DNA from: a virus
Length of the DNA stretch: 58,669 bases
Virus record (IMG/VR): IMGVR_UViG_3300042392_001665
Location: 1 to 58,669 of that record
Strand: one strand, 5' to 3'
Shown in pieces: positions 40,184 through 49,051 of the stretch. Both the position numbers and the translations under genes were made by a program. Below the pieces are notes generated by a model. It was not told the DNA's origin. It saw nothing but the letters and a program-made list of their open reading frames with translations, and did no database searches. The first letter of the stretch is position 1. Each line of letters opens with the position of its first letter.

Positions 40184-41020
40184 ATGGCAACAGTAGATTC
40201 AGTGCTAGCACAGTACGAAAAAAACAAAAACGCTACAAGTAGCAACGCAAACAAAATGTCGAGTGAAGACAGATTGAAAAGGTATTTTACAACAGTTCTT
40301 CCTAAGGGAGTAAAGTCTGGTGAAAAGCGCATCAGAATCCTACCAACAGTAGATGGTGAGACGCCTTTTAAAGAGGGGTACTTTCACGAAATACAAATTG
40401 ATGGTAATTGGACGAAGTTATACGATCCAGCACAAGAAGGTAAACGTTCACCTTTGAATGAAGTAAAAGATGCATTATATGCAACTAAGGTTCAGTCTGA
40501 TGCTGAATTAGCACGTCAATATCGTTCACGCAAATTCTATATCGTTAAGGTTATTGATAGAGACAATGAGCAAGATGGCCCAAAATTTTGGAGATTTAAG
40601 CATAATGCTAAAGGAGATGGTATCATGGATAAAATCTTCCCTGTCTTTCAAAAGAAGGGTGACATTACTGACATTGAAACGGGTAGAGATGTTACATTAT
40701 TTTTAACATTAACTAAATCTGGTAATGGTAAAGAATATACATCAATTAATTCTGTTATGCCAGAAGATCCAACACCACTCCATGTTGATCCAACACAAGC
40801 TAGTGCTTGGGTAAATGATGAAATGACATGGAATGATGTTTATGCTAAAAAACCAGAAGAATATCTAGAAATGGTTGCTAAGGGAGAAACCCCAACTTGG
40901 GATGTTGATACTAAGAAATGGGTATCAAATTCTCAGGGAGAAGAAGTGTTTAAAGCGCCTTCTGCGCCTATTCAAGATCCTCAAGAAGAAGAGGACACAG
41001 ATGAGAACTTACCGTTCTAA
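40184..41020 (+). CDS. 32: Single-stranded DNA-binding protein, T4 gp32-like, zinc-less
   Basis: 278 residues (T4 gp32 is 301). N-terminal basic region (SSEDRLKRYFTTVLPKGVKSGEKRIRILP), OB-fold core with YFHEIQIDGNWTKLYD, RQYRSRKFYIVKVIDRDNE and GPKFWRFKHNAKGDGIMDKI, equivalent to T4 segments ending VFKYRFGKKIWDKI. T4 zinc ligands H64, C77, C87, C90 are missing: the CPVC stretch aligns with SPLN, and the protein has no Cys. The acidic C-terminus ends TDENLPF, like the bacterial SSB tip (…DDDIPF) that recruits partners. Binds ssDNA at the fork and in recombination. First gene of the replication module. Confidence 0.88.
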   Translation: MATVDSVLAQYEKNKNATSSNANKMSSEDRLKRYFTTVLPKGVKSGEKRIRILPTVDGETPFKEGYFHEIQIDGNWTKLYDPAQEGKRSPLNEVKDALYATKVQSDAELARQYRSRKFYIVKVIDRDNEQDGPKFWRFKHNAKGDGIMDKIFPVFQKKGDITDIETGRDVTLFLTLTKSGNGKEYTSINSVMPEDPTPLHVDPTQASAWVNDEMTWNDVYAKKPEEYLEMVAKGETPTWDVDTKKWVSNSQGEEVFKAPSAPIQDPQEEEDTDENLPF

Positions 41021-41029
41021 TTAATTAAA

Positions 41030-41055
41030 GGGGTGGAGATAACGTCAGAAGCCCC
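41030..41055 (+). promoter_or_regulatory. Small GC stem in the uvsX leader
   Basis: GGGG (41030-41033) and CCCC (41052-41055) can pair (plus a T-G pair) between gp32 and uvsX, followed by ATATTTT. It may be a weak attenuator or mRNA processing structure. Confidence 0.3.
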
Positions 41056-41076
41056 ATATTTTAAAACAAAAACACA

Positions 41077-42093
41077 ATGGCAGCAATCAAGAAAAAACAA
41101 TTTAGCGACGAAGATATTCTAAAAGAATTTTCGACAAAAACAAAATACAAGGATACTAACTATTACTATTGTGGTCAGGCATATCTAGATGCTTGTGGTA
41201 TGCCGGGTCCAGTTATGGGTGGTATTAATATGTTCTTAGGACACTCTAACTCATCTAAAACAACAGCAATGATTTTAGCTGCGGCAGATGCACAAAAGAA
41301 GGGGCATTTACCTGTTTTCATTATTACAGAAAAAAAATGGAATTGGGAACATGCCGTTCAATTAGGACTTCAGGCCGAGCAAGATGAGGATGGTGAATGG
41401 CACGGTAACTTTATCTTTAACGATGGGTTTGATTATATTGAAGAAATCACTGAGTTCATTAATAAATTAATTGATGCTCAAGCTTCTGGAAAATTAAATA
41501 AATCATTATTGATCTGTTGGGATTCTGTTGGATCTGTTCCATGTAAAATGACATTTGAAGGTAAAGGTGGTAAACAACACAACGCTTCAGCATTAGCAGA
41601 TAAAATTGGTATGGGTATTCATTCAAGAATTTCTAAATCAAAAAAAGAGGATTATCCCACAAAAGAGAATCCATTGTATGTAACAATGATTGTTGTTAAT
41701 CAACCATGGGTAGAACTTCCAGATAACCCTTTTGGGCAACCAGAAATTAAAGCAAAAGGTGGAGAAGCATTATGGTTAGCATCATCAATTGTTTTCTTAT
41801 TCGGTAATCAAAAGAAAGCCGGTATCAACCATATTGATGCGGTTAAAGGCGGAAGAAAGGTTACATATGCAATCAGAACTAAAATCTCAATTCTTAAGAA
41901 CCACGTAAATGGTTTGGCATATAGAGATGGTAAGATCATTGCGGTTCCACAAGGATATATTCATGATACCAAAGAAGCTCTAGAAACTTATAAGAAAGAT
42001 TATTCTGATTACTGGAATAAGGTACTTGGTGGGTTTGGTGAAGGAGATATCACATTTTCTGAATCTGAATATGAAGAAATTGGTGGCGAATAG
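41077..42093 (+). CDS. uvsX: UvsX, RecA-type recombinase
   Basis: 338 residues (T4 UvsX 391). Walker A GHSNSSKTTAMILAAA (~56-71) with Ser-Ser before Lys, like T4 UvsX (GPSKSFKS) and unlike the RecA GxxxSGKT form; Walker B LLICWDSVGSVPC (~145); a RecA-type loop region AKGGEALWLASSIVFLF (L2/core). It forms filaments on ssDNA, catalyses strand exchange and starts recombination-dependent replication with gp32 and gp41. It sits between gp32 and the flap exonuclease. Confidence 0.92.
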   Translation: MAAIKKKQFSDEDILKEFSTKTKYKDTNYYYCGQAYLDACGMPGPVMGGINMFLGHSNSSKTTAMILAAADAQKKGHLPVFIITEKKWNWEHAVQLGLQAEQDEDGEWHGNFIFNDGFDYIEEITEFINKLIDAQASGKLNKSLLICWDSVGSVPCKMTFEGKGGKQHNASALADKIGMGIHSRISKSKKEDYPTKENPLYVTMIVVNQPWVELPDNPFGQPEIKAKGGEALWLASSIVFLFGNQKKAGINHIDAVKGGRKVTYAIRTKISILKNHVNGLAYRDGKIIAVPQGYIHDTKEALETYKKDYSDYWNKVLGGFGEGDITFSESEYEEIGGE

Positions 42094-42132
42094 CGGAATT
42101 TATATTGTTTAACATTTAACACAATAGACGAA

Positions 42133-43155
42133 ATGTCTAATACATTATTGGTTGATGGAGATAATTTATTAACCATAGGTTTTTACGGTCAGAAAAATAG
42201 ATTTTATAAGGGTCGTCATATAGGTGGTTTATTTCACTTTATTGACACTCTTAGAAGATCGTTTGAAACATATCGTCTAGACAAAATTTGTGTCTTCTGG
42301 GACGGCAAAGAGGGGTCTCAATCAAGAAAGAAGATATATCATCACTACAAAGAAAATAGAAAGCAAAGAAACAGAACAGAAGAGGAAATCAACTCGTATC
42401 AATATCAAAGAAATCGGATAAAACAATATCTGGAAGAATTATATGTTAGACAAGCTGAATTTGAATACTGTGAATCTGATGATTGTATTGCCTTCTATAC
42501 GCAAACATCCCCAAATGAAAAGAAAATAGTTTATTCTTCAGATCGAGACCTTGTTCAATTAATCAATGATAATGTTGTATTGTATAACCCGTCTCATAGA
42601 AGGTTATATTCTAAAAACGAAATCATACCTTATGATCACGAGGAGATATTAATTGAAAATGTAAAATTAGTTAAAATACTATGTGGTGATCCCTCTGATA
42701 ATATATTTGGTATTAAAAATTTGGGGATAAAAAGGCTCATTACGTTGTTTCCTGAAATAAAAACAAAAGAGTTATCTTTACAAGAAGTTAGAAATCAATG
42801 TGATTTATTATTTCAGTCTGATAAGGAAAACAAACTAATACAAAATTTTCTAACTGGTGTCACAAAACTGGGTGTCTTTGGGGATGAGTTCTTTGAGATA
42901 AACAATAAAATGGTTTGTTTAGATGACCCAATTTTAACAGAAGAGGCTAAAACTGGAATAATTTCCTTAATTAAAGAAAATATGGATTCCGAGGGTCGTT
43001 CATATAAGAATATGATGAGATTGATGCAGGAAGATGGATTCTTTAGTTTGATACCTAAATCAGATGATGGGATGGTAAATTTCTTAAACCCATTCTTAAG
43101 ATTAACAAGAAAAGAAAAAAATAATAAAATAATAAAATTTAATATTAAAAAGTGA
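42133..43155 (+). CDS. rnh: 5'-3' exonuclease / RNase H (FEN family)
   Basis: 340 residues (T4 RNase H is 305). PIN-type metal-site acids: LLVDGDNLLTIG (start), KICVFWDGKEGSQSRKKIYHHYKENRK (~57-84), EYCESDDCIAFYT (~114-126), IVYSSDRDLVQLI (~136-148), and the helix-three-turn-helix LCGDPSDNIFGIKNLGIKR (~190-209). Removes RNA primers and flaps on the lagging strand, needed with gp32. The stop overlaps the GTG alternative start of the next gene by 4 nt. No fusion or truncation seen. Confidence 0.9.
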   Translation: MSNTLLVDGDNLLTIGFYGQKNRFYKGRHIGGLFHFIDTLRRSFETYRLDKICVFWDGKEGSQSRKKIYHHYKENRKQRNRTEEEINSYQYQRNRIKQYLEELYVRQAEFEYCESDDCIAFYTQTSPNEKKIVYSSDRDLVQLINDNVVLYNPSHRRLYSKNEIIPYDHEEILIENVKLVKILCGDPSDNIFGIKNLGIKRLITLFPEIKTKELSLQEVRNQCDLLFQSDKENKLIQNFLTGVTKLGVFGDEFFEINNKMVCLDDPILTEEAKTGIISLIKENMDSEGRSYKNMMRLMQEDGFFSLIPKSDDGMVNFLNPFLRLTRKEKNNKIIKFNIKK

Positions 43156-43160
43156 AATTT

Positions 43161-43610
43161 ATGAACACTAACATGCAAGACCCAAACAAATTTGAGTTTT
43201 TATTAACGCTAGACGGAAATATAATTTGTCAAAGATTTTTCAATGTCAGAGATTACAATCCAAAGACACGTAGATCAATGAATATACACGAAGAAGTAAA
43301 ATATATTTGTGCGGAAATTTCAGAAGATTTAAAAATGAGAAGTTCTGATTATCTATGCGAAAATCAAGGATTTTTTATGAATAGCGAGATTGTGGAAGAC
43401 CCTAAAGAACTGGATGAACAGTATTTTTTATTGCAACTTAAACATGGCGACGATGTATTTATTGAAAGAATTTTCCCAGCACATCATTACCATCCAAAGG
43501 TAAGATATGCTGTAGATATCAGGCCAAAACTGAGAAAGATTTTGACCGATTTAACTGAAGTTTTGTCACACACTAACCCTGAAACGACTTACCTTCATTA
43601 TCAACTTTAA
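43161..43610 (+). CDS. Unknown protein with internal duplication
   Basis: 149 residues from ATG 43161 (a GTG at 43152 overlapping the previous TGA gives three more). It is an internal duplication: FEFLLTLDGNIICQRFFNVR, then DYNPKTRRSMNIHEEVKYIC and AEISEDL, matches YFLLQLKHGDDVFIERIFPA, then HHYHPKVRYAVDIRPKLRKI and LTDLTEVL, each a strand-strand-loop-helix of ~50 residues (F/Y-x-L-L-x-L…I…R-x-F…Y-(N/H)-P-K…(N/D)I). I know no such family; it may be a dimer-like replication accessory, since it lies between the flap exonuclease and gp41. No catalytic residues stand out. Confidence 0.7.
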   Translation: MNTNMQDPNKFEFLLTLDGNIICQRFFNVRDYNPKTRRSMNIHEEVKYICAEISEDLKMRSSDYLCENQGFFMNSEIVEDPKELDEQYFLLQLKHGDDVFIERIFPAHHYHPKVRYAVDIRPKLRKILTDLTEVLSHTNPETTYLHYQL

Positions 43611-43638
43611 TTTTTAAAATATTTGAAATAACATACAT

Positions 43639-45036
43639 ATGAATGACATAAATTTTGGCCAGTTAGGTGCTAACTATCAGTTATCTTTACTTAAGCTGAT
43701 CATTGAAGACAGAAAGTTTTCGGAAACAATAATAGAGGTTATCGAACCTGATTATTTTGACAACAGTGGTATGAAATTCATTGTTCAAAATATTAAAGAA
43801 TATTTTGAAACATTTGGTAAGACAGTTCCACAATACAATGCGATCGAAGAACAGATAAAGGCTGAAAGTATTTCTGATACTAATAGAAAGTCAAATCTTG
43901 ATATGTTATCAAACATTAAAAACCATATTATAGAACCAGGAAGTGTTCCCGGAACTAAGGATAAGGCAATTAAATTTTGTAAGCAACAAGTAGTAAAGAA
44001 AGCAATTAAGAAAATTGAAGAAATTACTAAAAGGGGTGACTTTGAACAGTATAATACTATTGAGAAAATAATTCAAGATGCCCTTCAGGTTGGTGTTATG
44101 GACCACGAAATTGAAGACGTGTTTGATAATGTCTTAATGGCATTACAAGCGGACAATAGAAGACCAATTCCAACCGGAATTAAGGGTATTGATGGATTAT
44201 TAGATGGTGGGTTAGGTAGAGGAGAGTTAGGGGTTGTATTGGCTCCAACAGGTACTGGTAAAACAACACTGTTAACCAAATTTTCCAATGAAGCATACAA
44301 TGATGGTTATAATGTTGTTCAGATCTTTTTTGAAGATAATATTAATAATATTAAAAGAAAACATTTTACCATCTGGACCGGTGTTTCTCCAAAAGATCAA
44401 CCACTACAAGCTGATAAGATTGAAGAAATTGTTGCTGAAAAAAGAAAACAATCGAAAGGTGAACTTAGATTATTAAAGTTACCAAGTGATTCTGTTACCA
44501 TTTCTGAAATAAAATCTAAATTAAGAAAGCTTCAAGCTGATGGATTTCGAATAGATTTAGTAACTTTGGATTATGTTGATTGTATCACCCCAGAAAAGAC
44601 GAATTACAATGAAGAATGGAAAGGAGATGGTGCAATCATGAGACAATTAGAATCTATGACATCTGAATTTGATGTGGCTATTTGGACAGCAACACAAGGT
44701 AATAGAGAATCTATTAAGAGTGAAGTTGTAACAACAGATCAAATGGGTGGTTCAATTAAGAAAGCTCAAATTGGTCACGTTGTTTTATCTATTGGTAAAA
44801 CGATTGAACAAAAAGAACAAAATTTGGCAACATTAACGTTGTTAAAATCTAGAATTGGTAAAGATGGTGTTATTTTTAATAATTGTAAATTCAATAACGA
44901 GTTTTTAACTATTGATACAGATTATCAAAATACCCTACTTGGTTATAAAGAAGAAAAAGAAGAACAAAAGAGAAACAGAACCAATACTGTTTATCAAGAC
45001 TTCTTACAGAAAACAACAACAACAATTAAAAACTAA
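43639..45036 (+). CDS. 41: Replicative DNA helicase, T4 gp41-like (DnaB family)
   Basis: 465 residues (T4 gp41 475). N-terminal helical domain (~1-150, LGANYQLSLLKLIIEDRKFSE; EPDYFDNSGMKFIVQNIKEY), linker, then RecA-like DnaB C domain: Walker A VVLAPTGTGKTTLLTKFSN (~200-218), FFEDNINNIKRKH, RIDLVTLDYVDCI (Walker B, ~305), TQGNRESI and MGGSIKKAQIGHVVLSI. A hexameric 5'-3' helicase that drives the fork with the primase. Primase itself is not in the window. Ends 6 nt before nrdB. Intact. Confidence 0.92.
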   Translation: MNDINFGQLGANYQLSLLKLIIEDRKFSETIIEVIEPDYFDNSGMKFIVQNIKEYFETFGKTVPQYNAIEEQIKAESISDTNRKSNLDMLSNIKNHIIEPGSVPGTKDKAIKFCKQQVVKKAIKKIEEITKRGDFEQYNTIEKIIQDALQVGVMDHEIEDVFDNVLMALQADNRRPIPTGIKGIDGLLDGGLGRGELGVVLAPTGTGKTTLLTKFSNEAYNDGYNVVQIFFEDNINNIKRKHFTIWTGVSPKDQPLQADKIEEIVAEKRKQSKGELRLLKLPSDSVTISEIKSKLRKLQADGFRIDLVTLDYVDCITPEKTNYNEEWKGDGAIMRQLESMTSEFDVAIWTATQGNRESIKSEVVTTDQMGGSIKKAQIGHVVLSIGKTIEQKEQNLATLTLLKSRIGKDGVIFNNCKFNNEFLTIDTDYQNTLLGYKEEKEEQKRNRTNTVYQDFLQKTTTTIKN

Positions 45037-45042
45037 ACAAAC

Positions 45043-46020
45043 ATGACAGAAAAAATTTTAATGGACAATCCAGGACGTTTTGTCCTTTTCCCAATACAGC
45101 ACGATGATTTATGGAGATTATTTAAACAACAGGAGGCATGTTTTTGGACGGCAGAAGAAATTGATCTTGGACAAGACGTATATGATTGGGAGAATAAACT
45201 AAATGCAGATGAACAACATTTCATAAAGCACGTATTAGCTTTCTTTGCTGCATCAGACGGGATTGTCAATGAAAATTTAGCAATGAATTTTGTTAATGAA
45301 GTTCAATATACGGAAGCGAAGTTTTTTTACTCGTTCCAAATGATGATGGAAAACATCCACAGTGAAACATATTCATTATTGATTGATTCATACATCAAAG
45401 ATAAAGAAGAACAAAATAATTTATTTAATGCTATTGAAACCATACCAGCAATTAAGAAAAAAGCAGATTGGGCTATCAAATGGATTAACTCGGATTCTTT
45501 TGTTGATAGACTAGTAGCTTTTGCTGCTGTTGAAGGTATCTTCTTTTCTGGTTCTTTTTGTTCAATCTTCTGGTTAAAAAAACGTGGGTTAATGCCTGGT
45601 TTAACTTTTTCTAATGAATTAATTTCTCGTGATGAAGGTATGCATTGTGATTATGCTTGTCATTTATTTAATAACCATATTGAAAAGAAAATTTCAGAAA
45701 AAAGGGTTAAAGAGATTATATGCGGTGCATTAGAGATTGAAAAGGAATTTATATTAGAAGCATTACCAGTCCGTTTAATTGGTATGAATTCTGAATTAAT
45801 GAGTCAATACTTGGAATTTGTTACCGATAGATTGTTAGTTGCTTTAGGTTGTTCTAAAGTTTACAATTCAGAAAATCCATTTGACTTTATGCAAAACATT
45901 GCATTACAGGGTAAAACAAACTTTTTTGAAAAAAGAGTTGCCGAATATCAAAAGGCCGGCGTGAATAAAACAAATGAGTCAGAAGATTTAAATTCTGCAT
46001 TTGGTGATGTTGATTTTTAA
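45043..46020 (+). CDS. nrdB: Ribonucleotide reductase small subunit (class Ia, NrdB)
   Basis: 325 residues. Di-iron and radical residues are seen: ENIHSETYS (E-x-x-H and the Tyr for the radical), [40 protein letters not shown] (E, H ligands), first Asp/Glu in [18 protein letters not shown]. The C-terminus FGDVDF is the R2 tail that docks to R1. The pattern is closest to the eukaryotic/class Ia R2 ([21 protein letters not shown]). It generates the tyrosyl radical for NDP reduction and so provides dNTPs. Downstream nrdA is 22 nt away. Confidence 0.95.
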   Translation: MTEKILMDNPGRFVLFPIQHDDLWRLFKQQEACFWTAEEIDLGQDVYDWENKLNADEQHFIKHVLAFFAASDGIVNENLAMNFVNEVQYTEAKFFYSFQMMMENIHSETYSLLIDSYIKDKEEQNNLFNAIETIPAIKKKADWAIKWINSDSFVDRLVAFAAVEGIFFSGSFCSIFWLKKRGLMPGLTFSNELISRDEGMHCDYACHLFNNHIEKKISEKRVKEIICGALEIEKEFILEALPVRLIGMNSELMSQYLEFVTDRLLVALGCSKVYNSENPFDFMQNIALQGKTNFFEKRVAEYQKAGVNKTNESEDLNSAFGDVDF

Positions 46021-46042
46021 AAAAAAATAATAGAAGATAAAA

Positions 46043-48472
46043 ATGAAAGTATTAAAGAGAGACGGTACGCTAGAAGAAATGAGATATGACAAAATCACTA
46101 AAAGAATTAGTGCAATTTGTGATGATTTGAATATGGATTATGTTGATCCAACATTCATAACATTAAAAGTTACTTCAGGAATTTATGATGGGATATCAAC
46201 AACTGAATTAGATGTGCTAGCAGCAGAAACCGCTGCAGCTATGGTAACCACACATCCAGATTATGCGAAATTGGCGGGAAGATTAGCGGTTACCAATTTA
46301 CACAAAACAACACCAAAGAAATTCTCTCAAGCAATTAAGGAATTGCATTCATTTATTGAACCCAAAACCGGTAAGGAATCATCATTGATTGATGATAATG
46401 TTTACAAGTTTGTTATGGAAAATAAAGAAGTAATTGATGGGGCTATTGTTTTTAATAGGGATTTTGATTTTGAATACTTTGGTTTCAAGACACTGGAAAG
46501 ATCATATCTATTAAAGATTGCAGACAGAGTTGTTGAAAGACCACAGTATCTTTATATGAGAGTAGCTGTGGGTATTTGTGGTGGTGATTTGCAAATGGCA
46601 CTTAGAATTTATGACGATTTATCACAACATTTTTATACTCATGCAACACCAACATTATTTAACGCGGGGACTAAAAGAGCACAAATGTCTTCTTGTTTTT
46701 TAATCGGGAATAAAGGTGACGATATTGATGGTTTATTTGATACTATTAAAGACGTTGCAAAGATTTCTAAATGGGCTGGTGGTATCGGATTACACGTACA
46801 TGATGTTAGAGCTAAAGGTTCATATATTAAGGGAACTGGCGGACAGTCTGACGGTTTATTACCAATGATGAAAACATATAACGAAGTTGCTCGTTGGATT
46901 AATCAAGGAGGAAAACGTAAAGGTTCTTTTGCGGTATACCTTGAACCATGGCACGCCGACATTTTTGAATTTATTGATTTAAGAAAAAATCATGGTAAAG
47001 AAGAAATGAGAGCAAGAGATTTATTCTTGGCTATGTGGACACCAGACTTATTTATGCAACGTGTTGAATCAGATGGTGACTGGTCATTATTTTCTCCAGA
47101 CGAAGCACCTGGCTTATCCGAGGTATATGATAGCCCAGAAGATAAAGCGTTCACTAGATTGTATGAGTCTTACGAACAACAAGGTTTGGCTAGAAAAACT
47201 ATTAAAGCTAGAAAGTTAATGGATGCAATATTAACTGCACAAATAGAAACCGGAACACCTTATATGTTATATAAAGATCCGGCTAACTATAAATCAAATC
47301 AAAAAAATCTAGGTACAATTAAATCATCTAATTTATGTACTGAGATTATTGAATATAGTTCACCAACTGAACAAGCGGTTTGTAATCTAGCTTCAATTGC
47401 TTTACCAAAATATATTATCAATGGTGTGTTTAGTCATGAGATGTTATATGAGTACACATATCAAGTTGTGAAGAATTTAAATAATGTTATTAACTTAAAT
47501 TTCTACCCAACAGAAGAAACAAAAACTTCTAACTTTAAACATAGACCAATTGGTTTGGGTGTTCAAGGATTAGCTGATGTATTTTGTATGTTAGGGTTAC
47601 CATTTGAAAGTGAAGACGCTGATGTTTTACAGACAGATATATTTGAGACAATTTATTTTGCAGCAATGACATCATCAAATGATTTAGCAAAAGAATATGG
47701 CCCTTATGAATCTATTGTTGGTTCACCAATTGAAAAAGGTGTGTTCCAATTTGAAATGTGGGGATTAAAAGATAAAGATTTATCTGGTAGATGGGATTGG
47801 AAAAAATTAAGAAAAGAGGTTGTTAACAATGGTGTTAGAAATTCTTTATTAATTGCTCCTATGCCTACAGCATCAACTGCACAAATTCTTGGTAATAACG
47901 AAGCTTTTGAACCATTTACAACTAATATGTATTCAAGAAGAACATTAGGTGGTGAGTTTATCGTTGTGAACAAACATTTAGTTAACGAACTTCTAAATTT
48001 AGGTTTATGGAATGAAGAACTTAAAAGAAAGTTGATAATGGAAAATGGATCAATTCAAAACATACCAGAAATTCCTGTACAAATAAAAGAGGTATATAAG
48101 ACTGTTTGGGAAATGTCTCAAAAGAGAATTTTACAAATGGCTGCGAATAGAAGTGTGTTTATCGATCAATCTCAATCGTTAAATTTATTTATAGATAATG
48201 CAACAAAACCAAAGTTACTAGCTGCACATTTATTTGGTTGGAAACTTGGATTAAAAACTGGTATGTATTATTTAAGAACTAGATCGGCGGTTGATGCCAT
48301 TAAAGGATTAGGTATTGATACTGCAGCAGCAAAGCCTACAGAAACTCAATTACCATCGGTAGTATATCAAACAACTCAAAAATCGATAATAAGCGAGGAA
48401 ACACCTGAAGTTGTAATGACTAATGAAAGACCAACGGACTCACCGTTTGAGTGTGAGGGATGTGGGTCATAA
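46043..48472 (+). CDS. nrdA: Ribonucleotide reductase large subunit (class Ia, NrdA)
   Basis: 809 residues, complete. N-terminal ATP cone MKVLKRDGTLEEMRYDKITK (allosteric). Catalytic barrel: TPTLFNAGTKRAQMSSCFL (first active Cys), SSNLCTEIIEYSSPTEQAVCNLASIALPKYI (N-x-C-x-E and second Cys), MPTASTAQILGNNEAFEPFTTN (PTASTAQ), MYYLRTRSAVDA. C-terminal FECEGCGS holds the swinging C-x-x-C pair. Reduces NDPs to dNDPs with NrdB. Last gene of the replication module, followed by a strong terminator. No sign of intein or intron. Confidence 0.95.
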   Translation: MKVLKRDGTLEEMRYDKITKRISAICDDLNMDYVDPTFITLKVTSGIYDGISTTELDVLAAETAAAMVTTHPDYAKLAGRLAVTNLHKTTPKKFSQAIKELHSFIEPKTGKESSLIDDNVYKFVMENKEVIDGAIVFNRDFDFEYFGFKTLERSYLLKIADRVVERPQYLYMRVAVGICGGDLQMALRIYDDLSQHFYTHATPTLFNAGTKRAQMSSCFLIGNKGDDIDGLFDTIKDVAKISKWAGGIGLHVHDVRAKGSYIKGTGGQSDGLLPMMKTYNEVARWINQGGKRKGSFAVYLEPWHADIFEFIDLRKNHGKEEMRARDLFLAMWTPDLFMQRVESDGDWSLFSPDEAPGLSEVYDSPEDKAFTRLYESYEQQGLARKTIKARKLMDAILTAQIETGTPYMLYKDPANYKSNQKNLGTIKSSNLCTEIIEYSSPTEQAVCNLASIALPKYIINGVFSHEMLYEYTYQVVKNLNNVINLNFYPTEETKTSNFKHRPIGLGVQGLADVFCMLGLPFESEDADVLQTDIFETIYFAAMTSSNDLAKEYGPYESIVGSPIEKGVFQFEMWGLKDKDLSGRWDWKKLRKEVVNNGVRNSLLIAPMPTASTAQILGNNEAFEPFTTNMYSRRTLGGEFIVVNKHLVNELLNLGLWNEELKRKLIMENGSIQNIPEIPVQIKEVYKTVWEMSQKRILQMAANRSVFIDQSQSLNLFIDNATKPKLLAAHLFGWKLGLKTGMYYLRTRSAVDAIKGLGIDTAAAKPTETQLPSVVYQTTQKSIISEETPEVVMTNERPTDSPFECEGCGS

Positions 48473-48521
48473 GGTGACTTAACGGCGTTTATCGCGTCAA
48501 TATTTTGGACTTAATAGCATT

Positions 48522-48560
48522 TTCGCGACATTTTTTAAATTAAAGTGTCGCGAATTTTTT
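48522..48560 (+). terminator. Rho-independent terminator after nrdA
   Basis: TTCGCGACATTTT pairs with AAAGTGTCGCGAA (about 13 bp, one G-U) with a short AT loop, then TTTTTT. The GC-rich CGCGACA core is unusual in this AT-rich window. It ends the replication module. Confidence 0.9.
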
Positions 48561-48586
48561 ATTTATATTCATTTTAGTATTGTTTA

Positions 48587-48594
48587 TATTTATT
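48587..48594 (+). promoter_or_regulatory. Late promoter-like TATTTATT
   Basis: GTTTATATTTATTGTTATG: the octamer ends three nucleotides before the gp25 ATG, restarting late transcription after the terminator. Confidence 0.55.
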
Positions 48595-48597
48595 GTT

Positions 48598-49050
48598 ATG
48601 GCTACAAGGTATGGATTAGACTTTCCGTTTAGAGATAGTACACTAGGTGACTATGCTAGAATGACCCTAACAAGAGACGAAGAAATTCGTGCTAACTTGA
48701 TTCATTTATTATTGACCAGAAAGGGTAGTAGATATTTTCTACCTGATTTTGGAACAAGATTGTATGATTACATATTTGATATGAATGATGTAGTCACATA
48801 TAATAGTATTGAAGATGAGATTAGAGAAAGTATTAAAACTTACATCCCTAATTTAGAAATAAACTCAATAAAAATAACAAATCCGGAATTAGATCCCACA
48901 GAAGAGTCTAGTATTAGTGAAGATGAGGACATTAGATTATTTAGAGTTAGTGATTCGTCTTCAAAACCATATACAGCCAAAATAAGGATTGATTATACAA
49001 CAAATAACGGGGCTTTCTCTAGTTCAGACTTCGTAATTATTAATATCTAA
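48598..49050 (+). CDS. 25: Baseplate wedge protein, T4 gp25-like
   Basis: 150 residues (T4 gp25 132). Start taken at ATG 48598 (MATRYGLDFPF); the frame continues 18 nt up without a proper start. GLDFPFRDSTLGDY, LTRDEEIRANLIHLLLTRKGSRYFLPDFGTRLYDYIF matches the gp25/GPW family (I-x-x-x-I-x-x-(L/I)-L-x-x-x-x-G-x-R…P-x-F-G). It has a lysozyme-like EPR-type core that links the wedge to the sheath. Directly followed by gp6 (2-nt gap), the usual wedge partner. Ends in a strand KIRIDYTTNN. Confidence 0.85.
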   Translation: MATRYGLDFPFRDSTLGDYARMTLTRDEEIRANLIHLLLTRKGSRYFLPDFGTRLYDYIFDMNDVVTYNSIEDEIRESIKTYIPNLEINSIKITNPELDPTEESSISEDEDIRLFRVSDSSSKPYTAKIRIDYTTNNGAFSSSDFVIINI

Positions 49051-49051
49051 T

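Noticed and set aside
42093-42132. ATTGT…ACAAT inverted repeat before the rnh gene
   Set aside because: Five base pairs in AT-rich DNA with a 12-nt loop; not better than chance.
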